Source of the DNA: Daphnia pulex
Lineage: Eukaryota; Arthropoda; Branchiopoda; Diplostraca; Daphniidae
Assembly (NCBI RefSeq): GCF_021134715.1
Contig: NC_060021.1
Location: 8,960,501 to 9,024,500 of the forward strand
Direction of reading: 5' to 3'
DNA: 64,000 nt
Made by a program: the position numbers and the translations under genes. Below, piece after piece: positions 23,401 through 36,400 of this stretch. Position 1 is the stretch's first letter. The number at the start of each line of letters is the position of its first letter. The notes beneath the pieces are model-generated. The model was not told the DNA's origin. It saw only the letters and a list, made by a program, of their open reading frames with translations, and did not search any database.

Positions 23401-26400
23401 TTTAGGAGCCGGACGTGGCTTGGCATCCGCCTCTTTGGAATTGGCATTGCTGCCGGAATGATCAGCCGCTTTGGGCGGCGGCTTGCTGCTCACTTCCTTG
23501 CGGACGGCCGAAACTTTGACAGGAACTGGTTCAATTGGGGTGTGACGAGGCGACGAAGTGCTCTTCGTCTTGACTGGGCTCTTGGTGAAAGCGCTGGACG
23601 TGGATGACGGAGTGATGACGGCGGACGGCGGAGCGGCCACATCTTTGGCCATGAAAACGGGCGACTTGAGGAATTCCAATTGACGGAACTTTTCCAGCCC
23701 TTCGAGGATCTTGTGTTGAGGAGCACTGCCTGGGAACAGGAGGCGAGTGACGGGCTCGTTGGGATCGGCCGGCTGCCACACCAGCAGGGCGCAAACCGAG
23801 ACAATGTCCAGCAGCGGAATGCGGAATTCTTTGCCGCCCATTTTGATGGTCCGGAAAGCCGTCGAAACGTCTCCAGAACGCCAGAGACGCATGAGCTCCT
23901 TGACCTCGGGACTGTTGGCGCTGGGACTGACGATGAACATGTCAAGTGTTCCGTGCCCCACCTATAAGATGATGACAAGAGAGATCAGAGATAATGAAGC
24001 ACTCAATATGCGCGACTCTATATCTGTTCTATTTATACCTTGTGGTAGAGATTGATGGGCTCCAGAGTGGCAGAGCGATAGATTGGCTGTGCTTTGAGCT
24101 GTAAAGCTCCAAGGCCGGCCGACATGGCCCGGCATAGATCATTGATGTTGACAGTGAGCGATTCGGAAGTAGAGTCGGCCGCATTGATCTGCTGGTCAAT
24201 GTCACCGAGGTCAACTTCACCGTCCCGTGGCAAATTGCAGAAGATGTGACCCATTTGCGGGTAGACGGGGCTGGCGGCTTTGCGGCAGATGGCCCCCGTC
24301 AGGCCGCTGAGAGAGCTGGCATTGCTCCGTGTCATGACGACCGCGTCGAGCCTGATTAATAAACGGGCCTTCAATTAATAAACGTTGGACCGGAATGGAT
24401 GCCAATAATTGATGAGGAGGAAACAGACCGGTCCAAGTGTCGGGTGAAATCCCAGAAGCAGGGCTTGCGTCCGAATCCTCCATCGACGAGAATGTTGAAT
24501 CCGCTGATGCCGAAGAGGGCAGAGTCTCCCTGTCCGCCTGGGAAGACGTAGAGGGTCGGGTGATTGAACCGGATGTTGCCAACGACGTCGGATGGCTCCA
24601 GGAGATGATCCAACGTCACCGACGGCAGAATATCGGAAATGTATCGGATAAAAGAATTGACGGCGTCTTGTTGGCTCTGCGACTCGGCGGCGCTCAATCG
24701 ACCGGGCGGGTTGATGGATATCTGCCATCATAACAAGAAATGAGACGCAATGAGACGCCAGTCGCTCGTACCATATACTACATTCCCCCCAATCGTAAAT
24801 GGATATAAAAAAGAATGAAAAGTCGCAACGATGCCTTCGCGTTCGTCGTTGCCATTACCTTGGCGGCTTTGATGGCAGGATCCTGATTGATCTGCTCGGC
24901 GCTCCATTGACCCTCGTCGGCGCAGTGAAGGTCCATCGTGATGCTCGATTCGTAGGCTCGATAGAGCCGCTGGATTTCGGGGTCTTGCACGATGTGCATA
25001 AAGTCGCCAAAATCGTAGGTTCCATCCTATACGACAGGGATCGGCAAAAGGAGACGAATTTAGGTCAACGTCATCAAAGCTGGGGGAGGGGGGAAATGGA
25101 GAAGAAGTAAAAAAGAGACTTGTAAAATCCAGGATCCAGGTCCTGACAATGTGTAGCCGGCGTGAATAACGTGCCGATGGCGCGTGAACGAGGCCAGAAG
25201 ATTGCGCATGCACTGCTTGAGCGTGCTCAACTGCGGCTGGATGAGGATCTCAGTGACGAGCGAGTCGGAAGCCAACTGGATCAGTTTCTCTCCTGCGGAG
25301 TCGAGTTGGAAGAAGAAGAAGAAATGCAGATGAAATCATTGTCAGAAAAACAGTCGTCGAGCCGAGCCGAGCCGAGTGAAATCGTGCGACCGAACCAGGT
25401 CGTCGTCAGGCTCCATTTCGTTATTGGCAAACCAAATGGAAATGCAAAGCTATACGCAACGTCGTCGACAAATAAGCCGGGCGGACGGATGACGGGGTTG
25501 GAGAAAATAGGCAGCCGTATCTAATCCAATTAAGAATCTGCAAAGTCTGCACGGGGGGCTTATATACTACATCCATCTCCGACCCTAGGAGCCAGCCATT
25601 AAACAAACGCCAGCATATTTTCAAATTGATCCGAACTGGGCCGTTATTGCATCGCTGGCGCATTTCACTTCAACTAATAATCCAAAAGGAAAATGCAGAG
25701 GAGACGTACCGTTCCTGACTTCTTCGCCGTTGGGGCATTGGGTCGCGATGTTGCGGAGCTCCGACTCGATATCGATCTGCGTTCCGACGCTGTCCCACGA
25801 GGCCAGTCCTGATGATGTCGTGGCATTGCACCGGCAAAAGAAGAAGGACACGATCCACCAGAAAGACAAGAGAGAGAGAAAAAGAAAAATATAGATTAAG
25901 GAATGTTATTGTCTCCGTGACTATTATTATCTAGACGACTGTTATTTTAGACGTCGGACATGTCCACCTTGAAACAAAACCCCACAAACGTTAGAAACGC
26001 ATTCCGTCTCTAGATGTTGCGGAGGGTCAAAGATAATCGTTACATGTTATTTCATTGATCCGAATCATGCGGTTGCACTGTGGAATCCTCCTCTCCCGTC
26101 TGTCATGTTCCAACCGACAGACCTCGTCGTACATATGGCCAGACTTGGTCTTATATTGGCCCCCATGGGTCAATTGCTCCCATTTTTCACCCAAAGTCTG
26201 ACTGCTGTGTGAGACAGAGGGCTAGCTAGATAGAAATGGTATACATTTGGCTGTGCTCTCATTGTCGGGCGACGACACATTTACCCACCAGCCAGTTAAA
26301 AACACACGTCCAAGCTTTCCTCTTGGGCCGAAGTTTCCCAACGTATTGCCACGTCGCCATTTTGTTTGTGTCCATCTCGGACTTTCGACGCATTGCGCAG

Positions 26401-29400
26401 TACTATACAACAGCGAACCTACAATATTATTATACAACGACAACGACGACGACATTGCGGCATTACATATCTTTGGACTGTGCTATTACTGTCTCGAGTG
26501 TTGGAGCGTTTTTACGACTCTTGAAGTCGAGTTGCTTCGTCTGACGTGAAATTTCGTCACGGAGCGATGCCCGTCTCAATGGCATTTTCTCTCTGCCGCT
26601 CGTTCTACCTGCTGCCGGCCAACATGGCGAAATGGGCTCCCGAAGAGAAATAGGGACATGGCCAGACGACCGACCGTCCAGCGGAATCGAGAAGAAAAAT
26701 AAAAGTAAATAAGCTTCAAGGTTCTGGGAGAGAGTTGAATTGGTGATCCGTTTTGCGGTCGGCCCAATTCCGAGGCATAGCTCCGAACGGCCGTGTCGTG
26801 CTGCTGCCACGTCCTTCCACATCCAACCACCAAGGGAAAGTTGAGTCCGGAATTATAAAACACACATACGTACTGATCCCTTCCCAAAAAAAAACGTGGG
26901 AATCATTTTCACGAAATGTTTGACGTGCTCAAGGCACAACCCCCTGGAGAATATAAAGTGTCGGTTGGCGGAGTTCCTCCCTAAAAAAAAAGAAAAAGAG
27001 CGGCCCGAAAAGCTACTATACTATCACGTTGTAAATTTTCGCTGGCAGTTGGGGGGGGGGAGGGAGGACGGCTAAGTTTCTTTTTTTTTTTTGTTTCGCT
27101 ACTATACTTATCCTTCACATACCCTCGTGCCATTTCCAAGTGGAAAGTATTGATCGGTCGTTGGTCTGCTAACTTTTTGGCCGACTCAATCGAGGACAAG
27201 GGGGTTTTTTTGTTACCGGCAGACGGAGTCACGGAATCTCATCCAGACAACGGGGCCCAAAAAGAGCGAAAAAGAAAAACGCCAATCAAGAGAAGATGTT
27301 TCAGATCAGGTTGCATTGTTTCTTTTTCTTTTTTAGTGGTTTCAAGTTATTCCGGCCATTGATAGCATAATGTAATGGAAGCCGGTGAACAAATGTTGTT
27401 ATTAGGAGACGGAGCTGAGAGATTCCATCTTCCAGCCGGTCGGTAGCAGCTGCGAAACCGCCCCAGCGTCAACAAACGTTTATGTTTTCAACGCACCCAC
27501 GGACGCCGACCCGGGTTTCCGGGTTCTATCTACATTCCAGCTGACTTGGCTTTCTCTTCTTCTTCTTTGAGATTGAACAAGAAGAAGAAGAAGGCAATAT
27601 CACAGACAAGGCAATAGTTTCCCAGCATGTGATAGATATATACAAAAGGAAAGGCGGGGGAAGAATAGGAGGCGAATGATTGAATCCGACGTTAAATAAG
27701 ATGAAAGAGGCAACTGTGGCAACTGCATAGAAATCGGGTCGAATTATCGCAGTCGAACGAGCGAGAGTCTTTGACGACTTTTCTCTCAAAAAATAAGAAA
27801 AAGGGAAATTGGCAAAAATAGGAGCCGGGAGAGTATTCCTTCCGCTTCAATGTGTCCGTCTAATATACGAACGTCTATGCCGTATACATTCAACGAGAAC
27901 TCTGCCAGTCTCGGTGCGCAGCGCACAACGCCCTGTACTACTACGTAAAAGTACAGACTGACAAATTATGGTAATCTTCTTCTTTTTTTTCGGCTTCCTT
28001 TCACTACGCAACTGGAGAGCCCAGTAATGCAGTCATCAAGAGGAGCTTATACACAAAATCTCTCTCTTTCAACCCTTACTCTACATACACATATATATGT
28101 GTGAACTGTAGAAATGTAAATCATGCAACTCTGTCGGGCTAACATTCTCGATATTTCCAACGCCATTTTCTCTCTCTTTTTCCTCGACTATCGTGATTGG
28201 GATTAAACCAGACTTCTTTTTCTAGTATTATGGCATTATTAGTGGTTGTTCGGGGTTTTTAGACTGTCGAATGAAAATAACTAGAGAGAAAGGAATGTTG
28301 GGTAGTATCGATCGGATGTCAAGATGCCGTCGATTCCGGCACGACTTCCTGTGTGCGGGTCCTCACATCACTCAACTTTTTTTCCCTGCCGTTATGAAAG
28401 CGTCACGCCGGAAAAAGAAGAAGAAGAACAGGAGTCTCTCTGCTATTGGCACCAGAGTGATAACCCACCACACGTATGTAATTTCAGCAGCAGAGAAATT
28501 GACCGTCGTAACTCGATGGAAAAATCGATCATTTTGCCGCATTTGTGTGCGGTCATTTCGACAATGATTTTCCCATCGGGGCTGACGGACGGCGACACAT
28601 ATTATCCAACAACAACAACTCCAATACGGCATTGTAGTGTATGCTTTTTCTTTTCCCGAAATAAAACAACAATGGCCGCCAAAAAGTTGGAAATGATGTG
28701 TGGTCACGGTTAGTCGCGGACCTTGTCTCGCCAGAAGTAAAAAAAAGAGAAAAAGTTATTTTTTTTTTCCCGAGACGAACGGGATAAGAAAAGAAAATTC
28801 CATGTGCAAACGTGCGCGCATACTATACGGTCCGCGTCCGCTCTCGTTTTCGATTGTTTGTTCGCCCGCGTTCGCCTCATTAATTTCTGTTTGGTGTTTT
28901 ACGAACTGTAATTCTCTGGTTATGTTTTGAAATGCGCATTTTACTCTGTAAGTTTCGTCGGGTGGGGTAGGCGGAGCTGAGCGCAATTTAAACTAACAGA
29001 CCATTTTGTTCCCCAAAGCGAAAGTTACAGAAAAAGAAAAAAAGGCCGTTAGATTATATACGTTGTTGTTGTATATAGATCCTTTTGTCGTGATGATTTT
29101 ATTTATTTATTTGGACGCAAAAAAAGAAAAAAACCGGGGGATAAGGCGGCCATGCAGTAGGCGATTGGCTGAATGCGTGGGAAATCAACAAAATGAGAAA
29201 ACGGCGAAATAACGAAAAGCGCTGGTCTGGATATAAGTTGACGGGTCTGGGGGGATGATACTCTCTCTTGTTTGTTTGTTGAATCTGTTTTTTTTTTGTT
29301 GTTTGTTTTGCTAATGGTCCGGTTTTTCTTGTTCTTCTCTCTCGAGAAGTAGAAGAAGAAGAGAAAAAAAAAAGCCCGGAACGGGTTGAAAATCGGATTT

Positions 29401-32400
29401 TCGTTCAACCGAGTCGTAATGGAAATAGGAAGACAACAAAAATATACCAGTCAACTAAGCCCTTTTTGAAAAGACGGATGGGATTCTTTTTATTCCCCAC
29501 CCCCCTCTCCTCCATCCACCAGAAGAGGGGCTGGGATATTTAGCTAATAGAAAACGGGAGAGAAACCAACCAATCTCGCCGGATCATTACACGTTGAGTG
29601 ATTGAAAATAAAAGAAAAAAGGGGAGAAGCAGAACGAAACGAAACGAAAAAAAAAAAGAGATTTCCACACGATGATGACGGTGGTTTGGTTATTAACTTG
29701 TGTGTGTTTGTCTAGTGTGCACCCATGCATGGGTATGTACAGATCCAGTCGTATATACGTTGGCCATCTCGCGAATGTTTACAGGGATCTCTTAACTTAC
29801 GAGCACAGTGTTTCCCTTTTACTTTTTGGGTCGGTGTGGGTTGGTTCCCAGCTGGAAGCGAACCGCGAACAGAACGAGACCATTTCATCATCATGCAGGG
29901 CTGGACGTTAAGCCCATCAGGGGCAATTAACGGGGGATGAGAGAAGGTCTGGAATCCGGCTACTTTGACGTCCAGCAAGATCGGCTTTTGTTTCTCTGTC
30001 ATTCTTTTATTTTTAAGACACAACCATTAAAGAAATAAAGAAGAAGACGGTCGGACAGGGGCGGCAAGTCATGCGTGAATTAGACAGCAGGACTTTTGGG
30101 CCAGCCGGCCGGCAACAAAAGCACAACCGGAAATCAATATGACAGCTGGACGAGTTTTTCCTGTCCATCCGCTTCATATTTCTGACTGAGAAAACGTACT
30201 ACGAACGTGCACAGCCGCGCTTTTTGCACGAATAAGTCCATTTCAAAGTGAATTATTTCGCTTGGCACTGCTGGATCACGTAAAAGACATTAACTATTTG
30301 CTGATGTCGGACAGTCAGCCGGTCGGCCGGAATCGATCCGTCTCGACACGGAACATAAAAAAAAGAAAGAAAAGAAAAGAGGGCCAGCAGCAGCGCACTT
30401 ATATGTACGTGTATATATAGCGACCTATAAAGGCCAGCCGCTTCGGTCGGGAAATTTCTGCAGGGAATCGATATTAGCCGTCGGTTGTCATAGCAACCAG
30501 CACACACACACGCAAAGGGGAATAAAAAAAAAAGCCGGCCGGCGAAACGCTGCTACACACACACACATCCGCCGAGCGCCCTCCAACTCAACCCCGGGTT
30601 TCCTGGGCGAACACAACCGAAAAAAAGGAAAGTTCATCCTCGACTGTGTTACAAGAAATGTTGTGTGTCGTGATTATTATCATCATATCATTTCGCTGGT
30701 GGAAATTGCAAACGCCGGGGCAAATCTCGTTTCGTGAGCTATAGTATTGGACTCGGGAGTTGATTGTTAATCAAACAAGGCCCTCGTGTCTTTTTCGTTA
30801 ATTAGCTGATGACGACGACGACAGCTGAAAGGGCGACTTGATGAGAGACAATAACTTGGAGTGTGTGTCAAAGTTGTTATTGACAGCCCGAGCACACGAC
30901 GGAGGAGGAGCGGTCTCTCTCTCTAATATGTTGCGCCTCGAGGAGAAAAACGAAGCCAGTCAACCGCTTTCGTATTCACATGAAACTCAGAGAGACTCGA
31001 CGTGACGGCCTTATTTCTCGTCGACGAAACGAACGACGACCTGGGCTTTGCTCTCTTTTCTTTTTTTACGGGAAAAAGAATCAATAATCACGGCCCCCCT
31101 GCCGCCCGGTTGTTGGGCCGCGCCCCACCTTTGATCAGCTGACTGCCTGTGAGACTGGGATAGTCTTCGACGTACCGCCCCCAACCGGCCGAACAATAAC
31201 AAGGCGACATTTATAATTGTGATCTCGTTCCGATCGAATGGCTGAAATTTCTTTCGGGTGTTGAAAGAGAAAAAAAAAAGAAAAAACCGGATGAGTCACC
31301 GGCGTCTTCCTGGTGCGCACGAAGGGAAACTGTTGGTACAAAAAAATAAAAAACGTGTTGTTCCATGTCAAAACCGAAAAAGAAAACAAGGAGACAAGGG
31401 GCGACACGCACGAGCTGAGTCGAGTCTGAACCGATCCCGTCAAGCGCGGTCGAAACAGCTAATAACCGAAAAGGCAAGAAAAACGGAAACGCTCGACTTT
31501 TCGACGGGCCCCCGCTCTCCCACACACGCAGACAAACTGATAAGAGCGGCCGTTAATGATGTAGGACGGACCCCACTACTCGCCTTTTAAGGCCGGAAAT
31601 GAATTTAACATCCTACTACTTCAAACTCAATCGAATGCGGGAGAGAGAGATAATTTGTTAGGTACTTTCTCGTCTCATTTAAATGCGATGGCTGATGGGC
31701 TGCACGTCTCAGACGATATGCGATCGAATCACGTCCCAAACATATCCAGCCCAGACCGGGGAAGGAAAAGAAAAAAAGAATAATAACACGCCCGTTCCGA
31801 TTAGCCAACCAAGTCGAACGTATTCCGTCAACTTTTTTTCCAATTTGTTTCCTTTTTTTATTTATTTCTTTGGAAAAAGGAAAATCTCTTTTCGTTCCTC
31901 CGGTGACCGCAAGGCATCACTCACTTCTTCTTTTTTCCCTCTCTCTCTCTCGCTGCTGCTGCGCAATAATATTGAAAAACATCCGTGACGTCATACCGTG
32001 TGATTAAACAGAAAAAAAGTGGAGACCGCAACTTAACACCGGAATCGCCCACTTGCCGAGCTGCACGGGCGGAGAGTCTAAACGAGAAAAAGTTGTTCGG
32101 AGTAGGAGCCAACGCCGACGAAATGAATCCCGGAAAGTAATAAGGATTGTGCAACGTAGCGGATGCCCAGAAACGACATCAAACTTCCCCTTATTCGTTC
32201 GAAAATTAGCCGGAAATACACGCACACACAAGGAAGAATGAAATAACTCGGAAGCGTCGAATTGGAACCGAAAAACGCCACGACGCCTAAACAGAAGAAC
32301 AAAAATTTGTTTCTCGACACGAGACAAGACCCTCCCAAAATTGGAACCATTACAACACAGGCCGGAGGGACTAGTACATACGCGCAAATTGTATCCGTCG

Positions 32401-33491
32401 AATGTGTGTGTGTGGGAGTTACAAGATTAAAGTTGTTCTCCCCCTCTATCCACCCCACTCCAATTCCTCGTCATCAAACAGTGAAATAAATTTTACTTGG
32501 TGGTGGTGGTGGGTGCGCTATGTTTAATTGCGTCGCCCCCCCCCCTCCTCTCTGTCTGTCCCCCTTCGGGACACACGGAAACGGAATGACTGGATGGAAA
32601 TTGTTAGTAGATGAGACGGGCACACGCATCTCTCTCCATACGACACACATATCGAAATGGCGAGGGGGGTCTGCCCGGCTGAGTTATTTGGCTGTGAGTC
32701 ACCTTGGCAACGCCACAGAAGAGGACCAAAGTCCCGTTCCACACACACACACACATCCCATATGTTTATGGAGATTGGAGTGGTGCCGCTTCCTAGTCAA
32801 TGGATAATATCATCTTATCGTTGATCCATCGATTCTTGTTTTGAATGGTGAGGTTCCCCCCCACCACCAGTACCACCGGGAGAGATCCGCCATTTTGAGA
32901 CACTTGGTGCTGCTGCTGCTAAGACGCATAGGAAAATCTTGCCCTGGACTCCCGTCGTCGTTGGTCGACCGGGGGTGCTGTGTGTGTCTGTGTGTGGCCA
33001 GTGCCTGATGCAACTTAGATCGGGCAGTCGAGCGTGACTCGACACGTCTATGTGATTATACAGCCGCACCGGTCGCTCGTGAAGGATATTGCGGTGGACT
33101 CGGTGGCTACTCCAGCCAGCTCAGTCTGCCCTCGCCCAGCAAACGCACACACGTAAGAAGAAAAAGGGGTGGGGATTCGGGTGAAACCGTGGCAGCACAA
33201 CGAAAACGTATAAAAGTTGGGAAAAAGACAACGCCCCGAGAAAATTGCCAAAAAATCAACTCGCCAGTTTGCCATGCGCAACTGCAAACTCTCTTATTCT
33301 ATTCATTATTGAGTAGGCTAATCAAGTGGAAATGAATAGACATTTATGTTTTGAATAAACTGACCTTTGGCGAGATGTTCTAGTAGGACTTGCTTGTGCT
33401 GTTCGCTGTGCGGCTCACTGAGGACGATCAGCAAATAGCCACCGGAAAGCGGCGAGAAAGCCGATGAGGCGGACGAAGTCTCGTCGGCCAT
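14498..33491 (-). CDS. futsch: Futsch / MAP1-family microtubule-associated protein
   Basis: Nine coding exons on the minus strand: 33491-33365, 25808-25710, 25292-25120, 25026-24859, 24721-24429, 24351-24039, 23961-15292, 15227-14732 and 14667-14498; all phases close, giving 3,502 aa. Residues 1 to about 500 match the MAP1 heavy-chain N-terminus: NGEKLIQLASDSLVTEILIQPQL, SGPGSWILQ, FPGGQGDSALFGISGFN and HLDRLDAVVMT. The centre is a very acidic and Lys-rich, low-complexity region with two repeat families (about residues 2042-2130 and 2265-2440). The C-terminus from about residue 3387 is the MAP1 light-chain domain (PFYVDLAYIPHH, VLDALLEGKQSW, VTIIPTYDS, ending AYRLEF). In flies Futsch binds microtubules and shapes axons and synapses. 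The ATG at 33491 is the first in frame after an open 5' leader. The MAP1 identification is secure. Confidence 0.95.
17857..18345 (-). repeat. 84-bp tandem repeat encoding 28-aa units in futsch
   Basis: Six consecutive units at a strict 84-bp period: the motif agcatc recurs at 17857, 17941, 18025, 18109, 18193 and 18277. On the minus strand each unit encodes about 28 residues of the form VRKASLEMTFDADL followed by an acidic, helical-looking KPKMEEVKEIISD segment. The exact period keeps the frame. More degenerate units extend on both sides. Confidence 0.9.
18745..19010 (-). repeat. 27-bp tandem repeat encoding 9-aa units in futsch
   Basis: About nine units of nine residues (IKSATIETE, IKLAAIEAE, IKSVSTEVE, IKSETIQAE and variants) encoded on the minus strand. 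Units recur with a higher-order period of four (36 aa, 108 bp): SATIETE-LAAIEAE-SVSTEVE-SETIQAE is followed by STTIETE-LAAIETE-SASTEAE-SATIESD, which indicates expansion in steps. Confidence 0.85.
25809..33364 (-). other. Large first intron of futsch
   Basis: A 7.5-kb intron separates the first coding exon (donor GTCAGT after ...EHLAK at 33365) from exon 2 (acceptor at 25809 before ...LASWDS). Phase 1 is kept across it. No other coding segment was recognised inside; open frames are short and simple-sequence rich. Such introns in neuronal genes commonly hold enhancers or alternative first exons, but I cannot point to one here. Confidence 0.7.
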
Positions 33492-36400
33492 CGTCTCGGC
33501 TCTGATTCGCCAATGGAATTTCGACGGGCCGAGATTTGTTTTCGGGTCGGGTACAGAAGACAACAAACCGACTGCTTTTTGCTCTGCGTTGCGTTGGAGA
33601 GGTAATGTACGCCTTGGACTGGTTATTCCTCTCTCGAATCAAAGTGCCAAAGGGGGAAATAAATAGGAAAAGGAGAGAGAGAGAGAGGAGAGAGAGGAGA
33701 GAATGTGAGACAATGGATCTTGGACGACGTCGCAAATGGAACTGACAGTCGGCCAACGGCTGGAGGAGCCTCATCCACAATTTTCCTCTCTCTCTCTCCA
33801 GTTGCCCTTGGCGACCGTCTCAAGTGCTGCCAAGGGGGGAAGGGGGAGGAGCGTCGGGCAGCGCCGCGACGCCCCCCACGACAAGAGAAGAACTTGCGCG
33901 CTCTGCTCCGCCGATTTTTTTCTTCTCTCTTTCCATCGGAAAAATGTTCTTGGCCAAAAACCTAGAAAAGAAGAACAAATTAATTTTGCAACGGGCGAAA
34001 GTTACAGGCCGAACTGATGACGCAACGATAATACCTGGGCCAGCAACTCTCTCTCGAATCATAATAAACATCACATCAGGCCGTTCATTAGCGTCGTCGT
34101 CGCCAGGTGGAGGCCGCCGCAGCAGCTGAACCTAATTCCATTTTCAAAACAAAAACAAACGCCAAAAAAGACGTGCGAGGACGAGTTGTCCGAGTTGTCA
34201 GCAGCCGAGCGAGTCGAGACAATGTTGTTGGATTGCGGTTTTCTCTCCTTCTCCTACAGGAGCCCTGGAAGGAGTGTGTACATATGGCCGTGTGTTGTTT
34301 CGGCAATATGCTGGCCATGGCCTAGCGTCAGAAAATCCGCTCTGCCATTCGCCATTCCGCTAGTATGTACGTATAGCCGGCCACAAAATGGCGACCGAGG
34401 TGTGGTTGTGTGCGTTGCTCAACTCTCTCTCTCTCTCTCGCCAATGACGCCATTATTATTTATTCACGTTTCGATATTGTTTTGGCTGCAACCCGAGAGC
34501 CTTTTTTATTTTTTTCTTCCGTGTCATTGTCCCTGACTATTTGTCATCTGCACAGCATATCAGGCCCGGCCTCACGCGCCACAGCCCCGTTGCTGGAAAT
34601 AAAAAAGAAAAAGGAGGAAGAAAATTGTTCATTTTCTTCCTCCTTGATTACGCCAACACGACAGCGACCGACCGACCGACCGGAGTCTGACCCACTCAGT
34701 TTCTTTTTCGCTTGCCAAAAAATAAATAAAGAAAGAAAGAAATAATCCGGACCTATACCAAAAGCCGGCAGTGGTCTAACCGGATGTGAACCGCACCCAA
34801 CGACGCCAACCCCCAATCTTATCTGCAAAGAATCACCGTCACATTCCTTGAGTTGATCTTATGCCATCAAAGTTGATGACCTTCCACTTGATTATAGGCC
34901 TCAACTAGTATATTAGAAATAGTCGCCAAAAGACCCACACAGATCCTGATCCCGTTAAAAAAAAAGGCGTGTGAATCCCGACGATTCATTCAAATTTGCC
35001 GCCGAAAATTAAATCAATAAGAACCGACGCCAATTTAGGAAAAACGGAATTCGACCCAATTTGGATGCCTTAAATCATCATTCGCAGTTTGCAGCAGGAG
35101 CGTCGGGAATTTTCAATTTACAGGAGGTAGGGACAATGTTACACAGGTCGTGATGGCTGCATTTCCTCCCATCGAACTGGAAAGAAGAAAGTTTTGGGAC
35201 TAGCACCTCGGCGGAAGCCAAAGGATCGGCCGTGTCTCATTAAGTTTTGGGGGGGGAGAGGTCGACATCCAGCAAGGCTGCTCGGCGTCTTGTGCATTTT
35301 ATTGGACGACCAAAAGACAATCTCCTTTGTTTCTCGTGATTGGGCGAAATGGCGTCGGCCAAAAGGCCATCCATCTCCCGAAAAGGGAGGAAGGAAACGG
35401 CAAGGAGAAAATAAACGACGAGTCCCGGCCGCAACTCTAGACCCCCAGACACAGTTGGCTTAGCTTAGCCGCCACCATGCGAGAGTGGGATGGGAGATGC
35501 GAATAAAAAGATATAGACGCGCACTCTGGATATGTGTGTGTGTGTGGGTGAGGAGGAGGAACGACTAGGAGCGGTTTCATTGATCCAACAGCCCCAGCAG
35601 CCATTCCGCCGGCTCAGGACGGGCGGGCACGAGCGCAAGAAAGAAGAGAAAAAGATGAAGGGGAAGGAAAAAGTGGGAGGGATGTGAGTCTAAGATGTGG
35701 GCTGGAAAGGATGGATACATCTCTAGTACGTATATATTCCCTAGACGGGCAAATGTTCACATGGCCTACAGACGGATGAGATTTTCGGGATCAGATAGAA
35801 GAGAAGAAATATACCAACACACACGGTGGCTATCAGACATGGGGAAGCGTACGGCGTTGGGATTGATCCATTTGCGACGGCAGCTGGAGACATCCGCCGC
35901 ACTGCCACGGTGAGCGGATGAAAGAGAAACCTCTTCTGGCCATCGACGACGCCGTTCATTGAAAGACAAAAAAACCGCCAAACTTCTTGACATCAGGACA
36001 AACAAATTGACAGGACACGCACCACCTATCGTCCCGTCTTGAGAGCGGCTTCCCCCGTCACCCAATCTAATATTATTCGACTGGCCGGCATCTGATTCCC
36101 TGGTCCAATCGATCGAGCTGCCACTTGAGATACGAGGATAGGTGGATACGAGAATATAGTTGCGCTGCTTTCATCTCGTCTTTTATTTATTCGGACCGAG
36201 CCATTATTGGCGGATGGAGAGAGAAGCTCGACGACGACGACTCAGAGCTGAAATGAGTGTAGAAACAATCAGAAACCGTGGGAATTCCCAATGCCTCAAC
36301 GTTTGTGTACACGCCCCAGTGTCTGATATTTTATGGAAGAGACGGTCGTCGTCGTTGTACAAGAGGCCAAGATGGGCCAATCGATCGATTCGGGGTGGGA

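Noticed and set aside
23961..23978. Start of the large futsch exon at a GTG or upstream ATG as a separate gene start
   Set aside because: The site is a splice acceptor (CTTATAG) joining in phase to the exon ending at 24039, and the joined protein matches MAP1 across the junction.
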